From contig JAGFNJ010000002.1 in NCBI GenBank assembly GCA_017592775.1, positions 1 to 64,000 on the forward strand: DNA of 64,000 bases, in the 5' to 3' direction. Both the position numbers and the translations under genes were made by a program. The number at the start of each line of letters is the position of its first letter. The first letter of the stretch is position 1. The stretch comes from Candidatus Accumulibacter conexus (GTDB lineage Bacteria > Pseudomonadota > Gammaproteobacteria > Burkholderiales > Rhodocyclaceae). The notes under the pieces are model-generated. The model had not been told where the DNA came from. It was given only the letters and a program-made list of their open reading frames with translations, and did not search any database. This document shows, in pieces, positions 47,650 through 56,403 of this stretch.

Positions 47650-47792
47650 GAGATGCTGCGGAAGACATCGTGCGCGGGCCGCGATTGGCGGCCCGCGGCA
47701 GCGACCCGGCAACGCCGCCGAGCGGTTGCTGCGCAACCACTCGCCTCGCGGCCCCGGCTGCAATCAGGTATCGACTCCTTGCCGGAATCACC

Positions 47793-49091
47793 ATGAAGAA
47801 ACTTCTTGTCCTTCTCGTTGCCCTGGTCACACTCGCCTGGGGCTGCGATGTCGCACTCACCACCAGTCCGCCGGCGGCGCACCCCCTCTGGGTCCTGCGG
47901 CAGGAGGCGCTCCATCTCAGCGGCCTGCTGTCGGTCTCCCTGATGTCGCTGGCGATGTTTCTGGCAACCCGGCCAGCCTGGCTCGAAGGGCCGCTGTGCG
48001 GCATGGACCAGGTCTACCGTGCGCACAAGTGGGCCGGCATCCTGGCGGTCGCTTTCGCTGCGATGCACTGGCTGGTCGAGCTGTCGGGCGACCTTCTGAA
48101 AACCGCAATCGGCCGCGCCGGACGCCTGCCGAAAGTGCAGTACGAGGGACTTCTCGAAGTCCTGCGCGACCTCGCCAAGGACATGGGCGAGTGGGCGATC
48201 TACGGCGTTCTGCTGATGCTGGCGATCACCCTGTGGCAGCGCTTCCCCTACCGCACGTGGCGCTTCGTGCACCGCGTGATGCCGGTGCTCTATCTGATGC
48301 TCGCCCTGCATGCCGCACTGCTGGCACCGCCCGACTACTGGCTGCAGCCAGTGGGTGCGCTGCTCGCCGCGCTGCTCGCGGCCGGCGTCTACGGCGCCGT
48401 ACGCTCGCTCGCCGGCGTGATCGGCCGTCAGCGAACGGTGCGCGGCGAGATCATCGAGGTCGAACGACCGACAATCGATGTACTGCGCCTGCGCTGCCGT
48501 CTCGATACCCGATGGCGCGGGCACCGCGCGGGTCAGTTCGCCTTCGTCACCTTCGATGAGCGGGAAGGCGCGCACCCATTCACCATCGCCAGTGCCGACC
48601 GCGGCGACCGCGTGGTCAGCTTCGCGATCAAGGCGCTCGGCGACCATACCGCGCGCCTCGCCGACGAACTGCAGCCGGGCCAGTCGTTGCGCCTCGAAGG
48701 ACCGTACGGCCGCTTCGAACTCAGCCGCTGCGACCGGCGTGCGCGACAGATCTGGATCGCCGGCGGCATCGGCATCACACCCTTCCTCGCCTGGCTCGAA
48801 TCGCTGCAAGGCGCTCCGGAGTCCGCGCCGGCCGCCGAACTGCACTACTGCACTCGGGATGACCGCACCGACGCCTTCGTCACCCGCCTGCACGAGCTGT
48901 GCGCACGCTTGCCTTCCGTGCACTTGCAGGTGCACGACAGCCGCCGCGGCGACGGCCTGACCACCTGGAATCCGGGCGATGCGCGCGGCGCGGAAGTCTG
49001 GTTCTGCGGCCCGGACGGCCTGGCGCGGACGATCAGGAAGATGCTCCCGCACCGGCTCCGTTTTCATCAGGAAGCTTTCGCGATCCGTTGA
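47793..49091 (+). CDS. Ferric reductase-like transmembrane flavocytochrome
   Basis: 432 residues. An N-terminal ferric-reductase-like membrane domain has heme-ligand His in YRAHKWAGIL, AMHWLVEL and FRFVHR-type segments (RFVHRVMPVLYLMLALHAAL). A FAD/NAD(P)H domain follows: GQFAFVTF, HPFTIASA, GPYGRFEL, AGGIGITPFLAWL, WFCGPDGLARTIRK. Likely moves electrons between the cytoplasm and the periplasmic cytochromes encoded just upstream; direction and partner are inference. Confidence 0.9.
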   Translation: MKKLLVLLVALVTLAWGCDVALTTSPPAAHPLWVLRQEALHLSGLLSVSLMSLAMFLATRPAWLEGPLCGMDQVYRAHKWAGILAVAFAAMHWLVELSGDLLKTAIGRAGRLPKVQYEGLLEVLRDLAKDMGEWAIYGVLLMLAITLWQRFPYRTWRFVHRVMPVLYLMLALHAALLAPPDYWLQPVGALLAALLAAGVYGAVRSLAGVIGRQRTVRGEIIEVERPTIDVLRLRCRLDTRWRGHRAGQFAFVTFDEREGAHPFTIASADRGDRVVSFAIKALGDHTARLADELQPGQSLRLEGPYGRFELSRCDRRARQIWIAGGIGITPFLAWLESLQGAPESAPAAELHYCTRDDRTDAFVTRLHELCARLPSVHLQVHDSRRGDGLTTWNPGDARGAEVWFCGPDGLARTIRKMLPHRLRFHQEAFAIR

Positions 49092-49276
49092 GGAACCGGC
49101 GCGCCGAGGATTTCAGCGCCGGCGCCGGTCTCGATACGCCACGACGAACTCATCGGCCCGCCCCGCCCTTTGCCCTGATGGCCATCGTCCCACAGCAAAC
49201 GGAGTACAGACCACCGCCTACGCCTCTCGTCGCGGTGGGGCATCCGGCTCGGTGAAGCCGGCGGACGCACGGCCCC

Positions 49277-49738
49277 TCAGTAAGCGCCGCAGCGATCCCA
49301 GTAGCCGTTTTCCTGGTAAGGGTCCGACCAGTACCAGCACAGTCCGGGCGTCGGCGGCTGAGGCGCACTGCCGCGTACGGCGGCGGCGATCACCGCGCCC
49401 AGCACCACGCCCGCGACGATCTCGCCCGTGCGGTCGCGATTGCGATCCCAGCGGCCATAGCGCACCTCGCGGCGCACCTCGCGCCTCATCTCGCGCCGCT
49501 CTCGCGCGATCTCGCGCATGCCCTCGCGATACTCCCAGCGGGCCTCGGCGCGCGAGCCCGAACGGAGAATCTCGCGGCGCATCTCGCGGCGCTCGCGCGC
49601 CATCTCGCGCACCCCCTCGCGAAACTCGCGCCGCGCACCCCAGTTGCCGGCGGCGGCCGGCAGCGAAATCGCAACGATCGCGAGCAGGAGCATGGTGTGC
49701 AACGCGCCTCGGGCAAGCCGAATCAGACCATTCTTCAT
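49277..49738 (-). CDS. Arg/Glu-rich periplasmic protein with internal repeat
   Basis: 153 residues with a signal peptide ending SLPAAAGN. Two copies of a charged helix follow (REFREGVREMARERREMRRE and YREGMREIARERREMRREV) about 36 residues apart. Then come a membrane-like helix (IVAGVVLGAVIAAAV) and an aromatic tail WYWSDPYQENGYW. It resembles RcnB-like small envelope proteins only loosely. AAGGAGG precedes the ATG at 49738. It lies 10 bases from the next minus-strand gene. Confidence 0.75.
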   Translation of the reverse strand: MKNGLIRLARGALHTMLLLAIVAISLPAAAGNWGARREFREGVREMARERREMRREILRSGSRAEARWEYREGMREIARERREMRREVRREVRYGRWDRNRDRTGEIVAGVVLGAVIAAAVRGSAPQPPTPGLCWYWSDPYQENGYWDRCGAY

Positions 49739-49748
49739 CGCGACCTCC

Positions 49749-50105
49749 TTACTGGCCACGGCTGCCGGACCTCATCGCGGCGCGGAAGTCCTCGATGTAG
49801 GCAGCACACCTTGCCTTCTCGATGCCCATGCTGGTACCGGCGCCGAAGGCGGCGGCATAGAAGAACGCGCGGTCGGTACCGAACAGCCGCACAAGTCCGG
49901 AGTACGCCTTGAGCACCTCGCGGTCGTGCGCGCTGCGCTCCGTCTCGGGCAGGCATTGATAGGCGGCACCGGAGACGAAACCGAAGTTGCGGATCGATTC
50001 CTCGAACTTCAGGTCTTCGTCCTCGGCAGGATCGGGTTTCGGCTGGGCGGCAGCCAGAACTGGAAGCAGAAACGCGACAGCAAAGGCCAGTACACGGACA
50101 CGCAT
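49749..50105 (-). CDS. Small periplasmic protein, unknown
   Basis: 118 residues with a signal peptide (VRVLAFAVAFLLPVLAAAQP). Mature part helical with two Cys (AAYQCLP, KARCAAYI) and Gly-rich FGAGTSMGIEKA. No family recognised. Upstream of, and probably co-transcribed with, the Arg/Glu-rich gene. A TTGACA at 50267-50272 (minus) with a poor -10 is the only promoter hint. Confidence 0.7.
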   Translation of the reverse strand: MRVRVLAFAVAFLLPVLAAAQPKPDPAEDEDLKFEESIRNFGFVSGAAYQCLPETERSAHDREVLKAYSGLVRLFGTDRAFFYAAAFGAGTSMGIEKARCAAYIEDFRAAMRSGSRGQ

Positions 50106-50349
50106 GGGTTTGCCTTTCACGCTTGAGGTGGCGCCGACGAAGACTCGACGGCGCCCGGTTGTTGAACGGAAGCCACGTACATCGATGGCGTCAAGACCGC
50201 GCTGGATCGATGAACGTCGGCGCCCCGACATGATGGAATGTAGAGTTTCCTGATGTTCTTCTGAAATGTCAAAGATTGGCCTTCCAGTCCCCGAGAAGAG
50301 GCGGGGGATTTCCCAATCCCGGTTGCTCGGCATTCACTGGTGCCTGTAC

Positions 50350-51114
50350 TCAGGACGCGGCATCCCTTCTCCGGCGCAGCGCGCCAAGGCAGGCGAGACC
50401 AACACCCAACAGGGCAAGGGAGGCGGGTTCAGGGACGGATGGACCAGGCGGAACGTCCCGCGTGGTTATCGAGAGATCGGCAACTTCAAAGTACGCACCC
50501 GCAAGATAGTTGTCGCCGAGCTGGAAGAAGGGGTGAACCGCGACGAGCGCATCCCAGGTAGCGCTTGCGATCGTCTTGCTGCCGTGCAGGAAATCGGTGT
50601 CGCCATAGCCGGTCTTGCTGACCGTGAAGTCGTAGTGGTTGGCAGAGAAGGCGACTTCTGTCCACAGCCAGCCATCACTCGGAATGATCTCGCTTCCGAG
50701 GTAACTCCAAGCGGTGGTCATGTGTCCGGCGTAGGGAGAAATCGGATCAAAGTTGTTGATCAGATGTACGTGCCCGTCTCCCGTATCGAGACCCGTATAG
50801 ATGCCCGAGTAGCTTCCCTGGCCGTTGAGCCGCCAGTTGTAGCGCAGGGTCGCATCCTGCAGGTTGTATGCAGCGATGGTATGCAGCCCGAGCGAATAAT
50901 TGCTCCCGCCCGTGGCTGTCGTCTTGGTTCCCAGCAGGTGGCCACTGGCGGTGTTCGCCACAGTCGCCGGCCCTTGGTAATCAACACCGCCAAAGACGAG
51001 GTTCGTCTTCTTCCAGTCAGCCACAGCGAGCGACACGTTGGTCACTGCAGCGCTGGCGGCGAAGTTGCTGCCGAAGAGCATCAGGAATGCCGCACAAAAC
51101 TCCTTCTTACGCAT
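50350..51114 (-). CDS. PEP-CTERM sorting domain exported protein
   Basis: 254 residues: a signal peptide (EFCAAFLMLFGSNFAASAAV), a beta-rich lectin/jelly-roll-like body (LRYNWRLNGQGSYSGIYTGL, WTEVAFSANHYDFTVSKTGY), then the C-terminal tag VPEPASLALLGVGLACLGAL with a basic end RRRRD. The tag is processed by exosortase during export of floc/EPS-linked proteins. AAGAGG precedes the ATG. Transcription is probably from the sigma-54 promoter at 51214. Confidence 0.93.
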   Translation of the reverse strand: MRKKEFCAAFLMLFGSNFAASAAVTNVSLAVADWKKTNLVFGGVDYQGPATVANTASGHLLGTKTTATGGSNYSLGLHTIAAYNLQDATLRYNWRLNGQGSYSGIYTGLDTGDGHVHLINNFDPISPYAGHMTTAWSYLGSEIIPSDGWLWTEVAFSANHYDFTVSKTGYGDTDFLHGSKTIASATWDALVAVHPFFQLGDNYLAGAYFEVADLSITTRDVPPGPSVPEPASLALLGVGLACLGALRRRRDAAS

Positions 51115-51213
51115 GTCAACACCTCTTTTTTCGGATGGATCTGAAGAAATGCCCGGATGAACAACCACTCTGACACTGCTGGAACAGTAACCATTGCCAC
51201 GTGTCCACTTTGC

Positions 51214-51229
51214 AGCAATATTCATACCA
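51214..51229 (-). promoter_or_regulatory. Sigma-54 (RpoN) promoter of the PEP-CTERM gene
   Basis: The minus strand reads TGGTATGAATATTGCT, a complete match to TGGYAYR-N4-TTGCW with the required 10 bases between GG and GC, preceded by C. It is 100 bases upstream of the start codon. RpoN with the PrsK/PrsR system is known to drive PEP-CTERM genes in floc-forming betaproteobacteria. Confidence 0.8.
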
Positions 51230-51323
51230 GCCAACCGACAGGAATCAGGATCACCACATAAACCAAATGGTTGTACCACTGCCAAGCTCCCGCCCCGAAA
51301 GAGTGCGCAGTTTGCATGCAAGA

Positions 51324-51344
51324 AGTGTAAAAAATGTCGACACC
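51324..51344 (-). promoter_or_regulatory. Candidate enhancer site, AGTGT-N11-ACACC
   Basis: AGTGT, 11 bases ending TCG, then ACACC, centred about 106 bases upstream of the -24 element. It shares AGTGTAA and CGACAC with the sites at 5900 and 51582. Position and form suit an enhancer-binding-protein site. Confidence 0.5.
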
Positions 51345-51539
51345 GCATGATGGCTTTCGCGCGGACGCGCAGTACGAGGGCTCGCCTCGTTGGTCCGCGG
51401 CGCGGGTAGAGTGTCGGTGCAGTGTGCTTCTTCGCCCGCGGGGTCGGATCGTGACGGCTGCCCAGGCGGGCATGCGGCGTGTTTCAGCGACAGTACGGCC
51501 ATGAGGCTGCCAGGCGGTTTGCCCACGGCAACCGATGCT

Positions 51540-51696
51540 GATGAATCACCGATACTGTCGCCGTTCTTCCGCAGCGCACAGAGTGTAAGATTCTTCGACA
51601 CTGCGTGCAGGAGTGTGATTCGGTGACAGCATGTGAACCAGGCCGATGAATCAGCCCTCCTGTCGCCGCTGTACGCCAGTGTCTTTTCCGGACACC
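51540..51696. repeat. Imperfect duplication in the PEP-CTERM upstream region
   Basis: GATGAATCA occurs at 51540 and 51645. In both, GTCGCCG follows at an offset of 17 bases and then an AGTGT...ACAC palindrome (offsets 42 and 33). The second palindrome has a 9-base spacer. The flanking interval 51115-51717 otherwise holds no gene. Confidence 0.5.
51582..51602 (-). promoter_or_regulatory. Candidate enhancer site, AGTGT-N11-ACACT
   Basis: A perfect inverted repeat with an 11-base spacer. It shares AGTGTAA and CGACACT and most of the spacer with the site at 5900-5920. About 364 bases upstream of the -24 element, within reach of DNA looping. Confidence 0.5.
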
Positions 51697-51717
51697 CATG
51701 CGTGCTGATCCGCCTCG

Positions 51718-54066
51718 TCAGCGGTTCTCGAGCCGATTGTAATCCAGCAGCCCGGCAGTCACCGGCGCCAGCTTGAGGTGCGTCGCCTGCAACTCGTCGC
51801 TGTACTGCCAGAACGCGGGATCGCTGCGGCGAACGGCGAAGCGGTCGGCGAGCGCGCGGTAGTCGTCCGCGCTGCCGAGTTGCCCGATGGCGCGCGCCAG
51901 CTCGCCGATCTGCGAGCGCCGCACGCGGTAAATGGCGTTCGGATAGGCGCCGACGAAGCCGCGGGCGACGGTCAGCGTGTTCTCCTCGGGCAACAGCTCG
52001 CGTCCCTCGCGCAGCAGGCTCGAAACGTTGCTGTGGCCGGTGTTGCGCAGCAGCGTCACGTAGCGCGGTGCGCGCACGCCGTCCTCGATGCGCAGGATCA
52101 CCAGTTCCGGCATCCACGACAGCGCCGCGCCGCGCACCGCGGCGAGGAGTTCGAGATCCGCCTGCAGGGCCGCGTCGCCGAGTCCTGCCAGTTCGTACCG
52201 ACGGTCGGCGACCGGCGCCAGACGCTGCTGCAGCAGACCGAAGAACTCGCGCCGCGCATCGCCACTCCGGAAACGGATGCCGGTCTCGATATCGAAGTGT
52301 GCCAGGCTGCCATAGACGTACTTCTTGACGTCGTCGCTGGCGCCACGATACCAGTCGTCGCGCACCGCCGGCCGCTGCGCCAGCGGCAGGAAGTCAAGAA
52401 AGTTGGACTCACCCTCCATCCGCATGAAATCCATGTACAGGCGCGAGAGCAGCTGGTGGCCGACATTGCCGTAGACGTCGAAGCCGGCGACGAGCAGGTA
52501 ATGAATCCGTTCGAGCAGTGGGTAACCGATCACCCAGCCGGTCTTCGGCACGTCACCGACCAGACCCTTGACGACCGAGGCACTGTCGAAGTGGCGGAAG
52601 ACCGTCAGCGCGGCGTTCGGGTTGTTGCCGTCGCCATCCCAGATCCAGCTCATCGCGGGCCGGCCCCGCTGACCCGAGAGAGCGGCGAGATGAGCCGACT
52701 TGTCCTGCAGGTACCGTTCCTCCTTCTTCGCGTACTCGCGCCACGGTCCGATGATTCCCGCGTCGCTGCCACGCGCCGTTGGCAGTTCGAGAAACCTCGA
52801 CTCGCGCTCGAGAAATTCGTCGGCTGCCTGCCCGGAACCATCGTTGGCGAGGAAGAAGACCCAGAAGCGATCCTCGATCACGTTCAGCGCCACCTGCCCG
52901 CGACACACCGGCCCCTTGATGAAGCCCATGATGGTGAACTCCGCCTCGTCGAGCATGAACTGGTAGCGCGCCCTGACCGGCAAATCCCGGAAGGTGACGA
53001 AGGGGTTGGCGCCAGCGGCGAGCGAGTACGGCGGCAGCTCGCCGACCGGGTAGGCAGGCTGCAGGAAGAGTTCGCGCCAGCGCGCCAGGCGCTTCGCGCC
53101 GAGGGCGTAGGGCATGTGCGTCTTGTCGACGATGCTCTCCTTCTCGCGCTCGAGCCGGTAGTGGAAGCGCTCGCCACCGGGGTCGTCGTAGGGCCGGCGG
53201 CTGGCGATCGGGTCGATTGGTTGGCCCGGCGGCGTGCGCGACCGGACGAGGCGGAAGAAGTGCCGTTGCGGACCGCTGTCGAAGTACAGGTGGGCGAGGA
53301 AGAGGTGCTCGTAGATGTAGCGGCCGACCAGGCGCTCCTTGCGCGAGTCGCCATTGAAGAAGCGCTCCCATTCGGCCACCTGCCGCTCGACCGCCGCCGG
53401 CAGCGGCGGCAGCCCTTCGAAGGGCGCGCCCTGCTCGAGCCACGTGCGCAGAGTGGCGAACTCGCCGTCGCTCACCGCAGGCAGCCCAAATGGCATTCCC
53501 CACAGCGGGTTGGCGGCAGCGAACGAGTCGTACTCCTCGATCCGCGGGCACTGCTGCGCACGGTCGAGCGAGAAATCGAAGGTCGGGGGAAGCACCGCGG
53601 TCTGCGGCAGCGGGTGGCTGTGCTTGAGCTGCAGCGCGCGGTAGAGGACGCTCGCCGCGAGGTTCGCCGCCGGCGCCTGCGCACGCTCGTTGAGGACCGG
53701 GAAGAAACCCTGCGTCCGCCATTCGGACGCCTTGCCGGCGTCAACGAACAGCCGCGCGAGCGCCGCTTCCTGCAAGCGCCCGCCGTCGTACACCAGTTCG
53801 TCGCTGGCGCCGCGCGCCACACCTTCCCAGGCACCAAGCTTCAACTGGCATGGCGCGTCGTAGCAGGCGTGGCAGACGACGCAACGACGCTCGAGAATCG
53901 GTTGCACGTCGCCACGGTAGGAGAGGCCGCGGGTCGGTGCCAGCGGGACATCGAAGCGTTGCGGCTCGGCCGGGCCGTAATGCTGGTCGAGCGTGTGGCG
54001 GGTGATGACGGCACAACCGCCCAGCCCGGCGATCAACAGCAGCAGAAGACTCTTGTCGATGGTCAT
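51718..54066 (-). CDS. cti: Fatty acid cis-trans isomerase (Cti)
   Basis: 782 residues. The N-terminus has a lipobox-like end (LLIAGLGGC), then the covalent heme motif CVVCH at residues 62-66 as in Cti (PF06934). The long C-terminal domain contains YIYEHLFLAHLYFDSGPQRH, DRFWVFFLANDGSG and VYGNVGHQLLSRLYMDFMRM. The family converts cis to trans unsaturated fatty acids in membrane lipids as a rapid solvent/heat response, in the periplasm. The ATG at 54066 begins the signal sequence; the upstream extension is not coding. Confidence 0.93.
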   Translation of the reverse strand: MTIDKSLLLLLIAGLGGCAVITRHTLDQHYGPAEPQRFDVPLAPTRGLSYRGDVQPILERRCVVCHACYDAPCQLKLGAWEGVARGASDELVYDGGRLQEAALARLFVDAGKASEWRTQGFFPVLNERAQAPAANLAASVLYRALQLKHSHPLPQTAVLPPTFDFSLDRAQQCPRIEEYDSFAAANPLWGMPFGLPAVSDGEFATLRTWLEQGAPFEGLPPLPAAVERQVAEWERFFNGDSRKERLVGRYIYEHLFLAHLYFDSGPQRHFFRLVRSRTPPGQPIDPIASRRPYDDPGGERFHYRLEREKESIVDKTHMPYALGAKRLARWRELFLQPAYPVGELPPYSLAAGANPFVTFRDLPVRARYQFMLDEAEFTIMGFIKGPVCRGQVALNVIEDRFWVFFLANDGSGQAADEFLERESRFLELPTARGSDAGIIGPWREYAKKEERYLQDKSAHLAALSGQRGRPAMSWIWDGDGNNPNAALTVFRHFDSASVVKGLVGDVPKTGWVIGYPLLERIHYLLVAGFDVYGNVGHQLLSRLYMDFMRMEGESNFLDFLPLAQRPAVRDDWYRGASDDVKKYVYGSLAHFDIETGIRFRSGDARREFFGLLQQRLAPVADRRYELAGLGDAALQADLELLAAVRGAALSWMPELVILRIEDGVRAPRYVTLLRNTGHSNVSSLLREGRELLPEENTLTVARGFVGAYPNAIYRVRRSQIGELARAIGQLGSADDYRALADRFAVRRSDPAFWQYSDELQATHLKLAPVTAGLLDYNRLENR

Positions 54067-54308
54067 GGCGAAATACCCGGACAGCAGCCCGCACGCGCGG
54101 ACGGGCGATTGTTGACGAGGAGCGAAGCATAGCGAATCCGGCCGCCATTGCGCCAGCCCCGGATACGAGGGCACGACAGCGATGCCGGCGAAAACCCGTG
54201 TTTGCCGCGCGCCCGAAGACAGTTTCCACGATAATAGCGACGGGAGGAAAGCGAACATGCGGGATTCCGAACAAGCCCACCAACTGCTCCGACGACCCGG
54301 CTGGAAGA

Positions 54309-56252
54309 ATGACTTCTGAACCGCTCGACCCAACTCTGGTCTTTGCCAGGACCGCTGCCGGCGAGGAAGCCATGGCGCAGCGGACGCGGGTCGTCCAGCG
54401 CAACAATCGCATGGTGCTCATTCTCGTCGACGGCAATGCGACGGTTGCCGACCTGTGCGAGAAGACGGGCAACGTGCAACTCACCGAGAATGCGCTGATC
54501 GATCTGGAAGCCGATGGCTTCATCGAACGCCGCGCCGAGACGAAGTCGGTCTGGCGGCTCGCCGGCAACGCGGTCAGCCGCAAGCAGCCGCAGCCACCGC
54601 GGCCGCACTCGGAGTTCTCCACCTTCGGCCCGAGCGGTCTGTCGACACCGGCCAGTTCGGGCCTTTCGGGCACGCCGGAAACGCAGATCATTCCCTTCCC
54701 GAACGTGCGGCCCGGCAGAACGGCGCCGCCGACGGAGGCGCCGGCACCGAGCACGCCCGCGCCGAGCACGCTGACACCCAGCACCCTGACACCCAGCACC
54801 CTGACACCGAGCACGCTCGGCTCAGGCACGTCGACGATGGGCGCCAGCAACGCGTCGATCGTGCCGGACGAACTGGCCGCGGAATCGCTCATGCCGGCAG
54901 CGCCCCCGGCCGACGACCGCCCGTCGCTGCTGGCGCGCCTGCGAACCTGGCTGGCACCTGGCGAGAAAGAGGCAGCTACCGAATTGCGGCCGATTCGCAG
55001 GGGCCACCGGCGCCCGACGCTGACCTGGCCAATGGCCACCCTGGTCGGACTGGTGCTGCTCGGCGCAGCACTCCTGGTCGGCGTTCTGCTCTTCCCCTAC
55101 GCCAGCTATCTGCCCGAGGTGGAAGCCGCTCTGGCCCAGAGCACCGGTCGCCCGGCGCGAATCGGCGGCATGCGCGTCAGCGTCTATCCCCGGCCGGGGC
55201 TGCTGCTCGAGGACGTGCGCCTGGGCGACGACGGCGCCGCCGATCAGGTCAGCATGGCTTCGTTGCGCCTGCGGCCGGAGGTGACAACGTTGCTGTCGCC
55301 ACAAGTGGTCTTTCGCGAGGCCGAGCTGATCGGCGTCACGCTGTCGGCCGCAGCCTTCGACAGCCTGGCGCAGGCGCTCGCCGCGTCGGCCGTGGGATCG
55401 GCACGCGGCCGCGTCGTCCAGGTCTCGCTGTCCGACGCCGGCATCACGTTTGGCGACCTTGCCGTTGCCGGCCTCGGTGGCCAGCTGCAACTCACCGCCG
55501 ATCATCTGCTGCAATCGGCCTCGCTGCACTCGGCCAGCAAGAACCTGCAGGTCGAGCTGCAACCCATGACCGGCGGCGGCGTGACCGTCAAACTCGAGGG
55601 GATCGCCTGGCGGCCGGCACCGAAGTCTCCCTATCTCTTCGACTCGCTGGAACTGCAGGGACGGATCTCGGGACCCGAGTTCGTGATCGACCGCATCGAC
55701 GGACGGATCTTCGACGGCGTGCTGCGCGGCAGCAGCGCCCTGCGGATCGGCAACAAGGCGGCGGTGACCGGAGACATCGCCTTCGAGCGGATCAATACCG
55801 CAGCGCTGGTGGCGGCCCTTGGTTTCAACGGCCGCATCGGCGGCGAAGCCAGGGGCAAGCTGAGTTTCTCGGCCAGTGCCGACAGCCTGCCGGACGCGAT
55901 CGCCCGGCTGCAGGCCAGCGGCAGCTTCACCATCCACCGCGGGCACCTGGGCGGCCTCGACCTGGCCGAAGCGGTACGCCGCTTCTCGGTGGTACCACTG
56001 ACGCTCGGCGGAGCGACCCGCTTCGAGGAATTGTCGGGCGTGGTCACCCTGACGCCCGGCGCGCTCCGCTTGTCGCGCCTCAACCTGACCGCCGGACTGA
56101 TGCACGCGACGGGGCAGATCGAGGTCAGCCGCGAACTGCAACTGCGCGGGCGCATGGATGTCATGATGACGCGCCGCCGCACCGACTACACGGCGATGCC
56201 GGTGCTGATCAGCGGAGCCCTGGCGTCGCCACTGACCCAGACGGCGCACTGA
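54309..56252 (+). CDS. AsmA-like protein with cytoplasmic N-terminal winged-helix-like domain
   Basis: 647 residues. Residues 1-90 look like a small helical/winged-helix domain (NRMVLILVDGNATVADLCEK, ALIDLEADGFIER). Then comes a disordered Pro/Ser/Thr linker with tandem LTPST repeats (DNA period 15 bases near 54765-54815). A membrane helix (TLVGLVLLGAALLVGVLLF) at about 240 follows, then an AsmA-like periplasmic part (GRPARIGGMRVSVYPRPGLL, LEDVRLG). Probably anchored in the inner membrane with both faces in use. Divergent from cti. Confidence 0.8.
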   Translation: MTSEPLDPTLVFARTAAGEEAMAQRTRVVQRNNRMVLILVDGNATVADLCEKTGNVQLTENALIDLEADGFIERRAETKSVWRLAGNAVSRKQPQPPRPHSEFSTFGPSGLSTPASSGLSGTPETQIIPFPNVRPGRTAPPTEAPAPSTPAPSTLTPSTLTPSTLTPSTLGSGTSTMGASNASIVPDELAAESLMPAAPPADDRPSLLARLRTWLAPGEKEAATELRPIRRGHRRPTLTWPMATLVGLVLLGAALLVGVLLFPYASYLPEVEAALAQSTGRPARIGGMRVSVYPRPGLLLEDVRLGDDGAADQVSMASLRLRPEVTTLLSPQVVFREAELIGVTLSAAAFDSLAQALAASAVGSARGRVVQVSLSDAGITFGDLAVAGLGGQLQLTADHLLQSASLHSASKNLQVELQPMTGGGVTVKLEGIAWRPAPKSPYLFDSLELQGRISGPEFVIDRIDGRIFDGVLRGSSALRIGNKAAVTGDIAFERINTAALVAALGFNGRIGGEARGKLSFSASADSLPDAIARLQASGSFTIHRGHLGGLDLAEAVRRFSVVPLTLGGATRFEELSGVVTLTPGALRLSRLNLTAGLMHATGQIEVSRELQLRGRMDVMMTRRRTDYTAMPVLISGALASPLTQTAH

Positions 56253-56304
56253 CGATCGTCGACCGGCAGCGCGGTCCGCGCGCCCGTCGGCAGCACAACC
56301 CGGT

Positions 56305-56324
56305 GCGACCGCCGGCGCGGTCGC
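56305..56324. terminator. Hairpin between convergent genes
   Basis: GCGACCGC and GCGGTCGC form a perfect 8-bp GC stem with loop CGGC, between the AsmA-like (plus) and aminotransferase (minus) genes. No T-run, so weak evidence. Confidence 0.35.
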
Positions 56325-56403
56325 GCAGCGGCGACCCGAACCGGGGCAGCAGAAACGGCAAGCGGGGGGCAGCCACCTGGCAAGGCGAGCTGCAGCGCGC
56401 GTC

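Noticed and set aside
51778-54132. 784-residue plus-strand frame
   Set aside because: Antisense shadow of cti.
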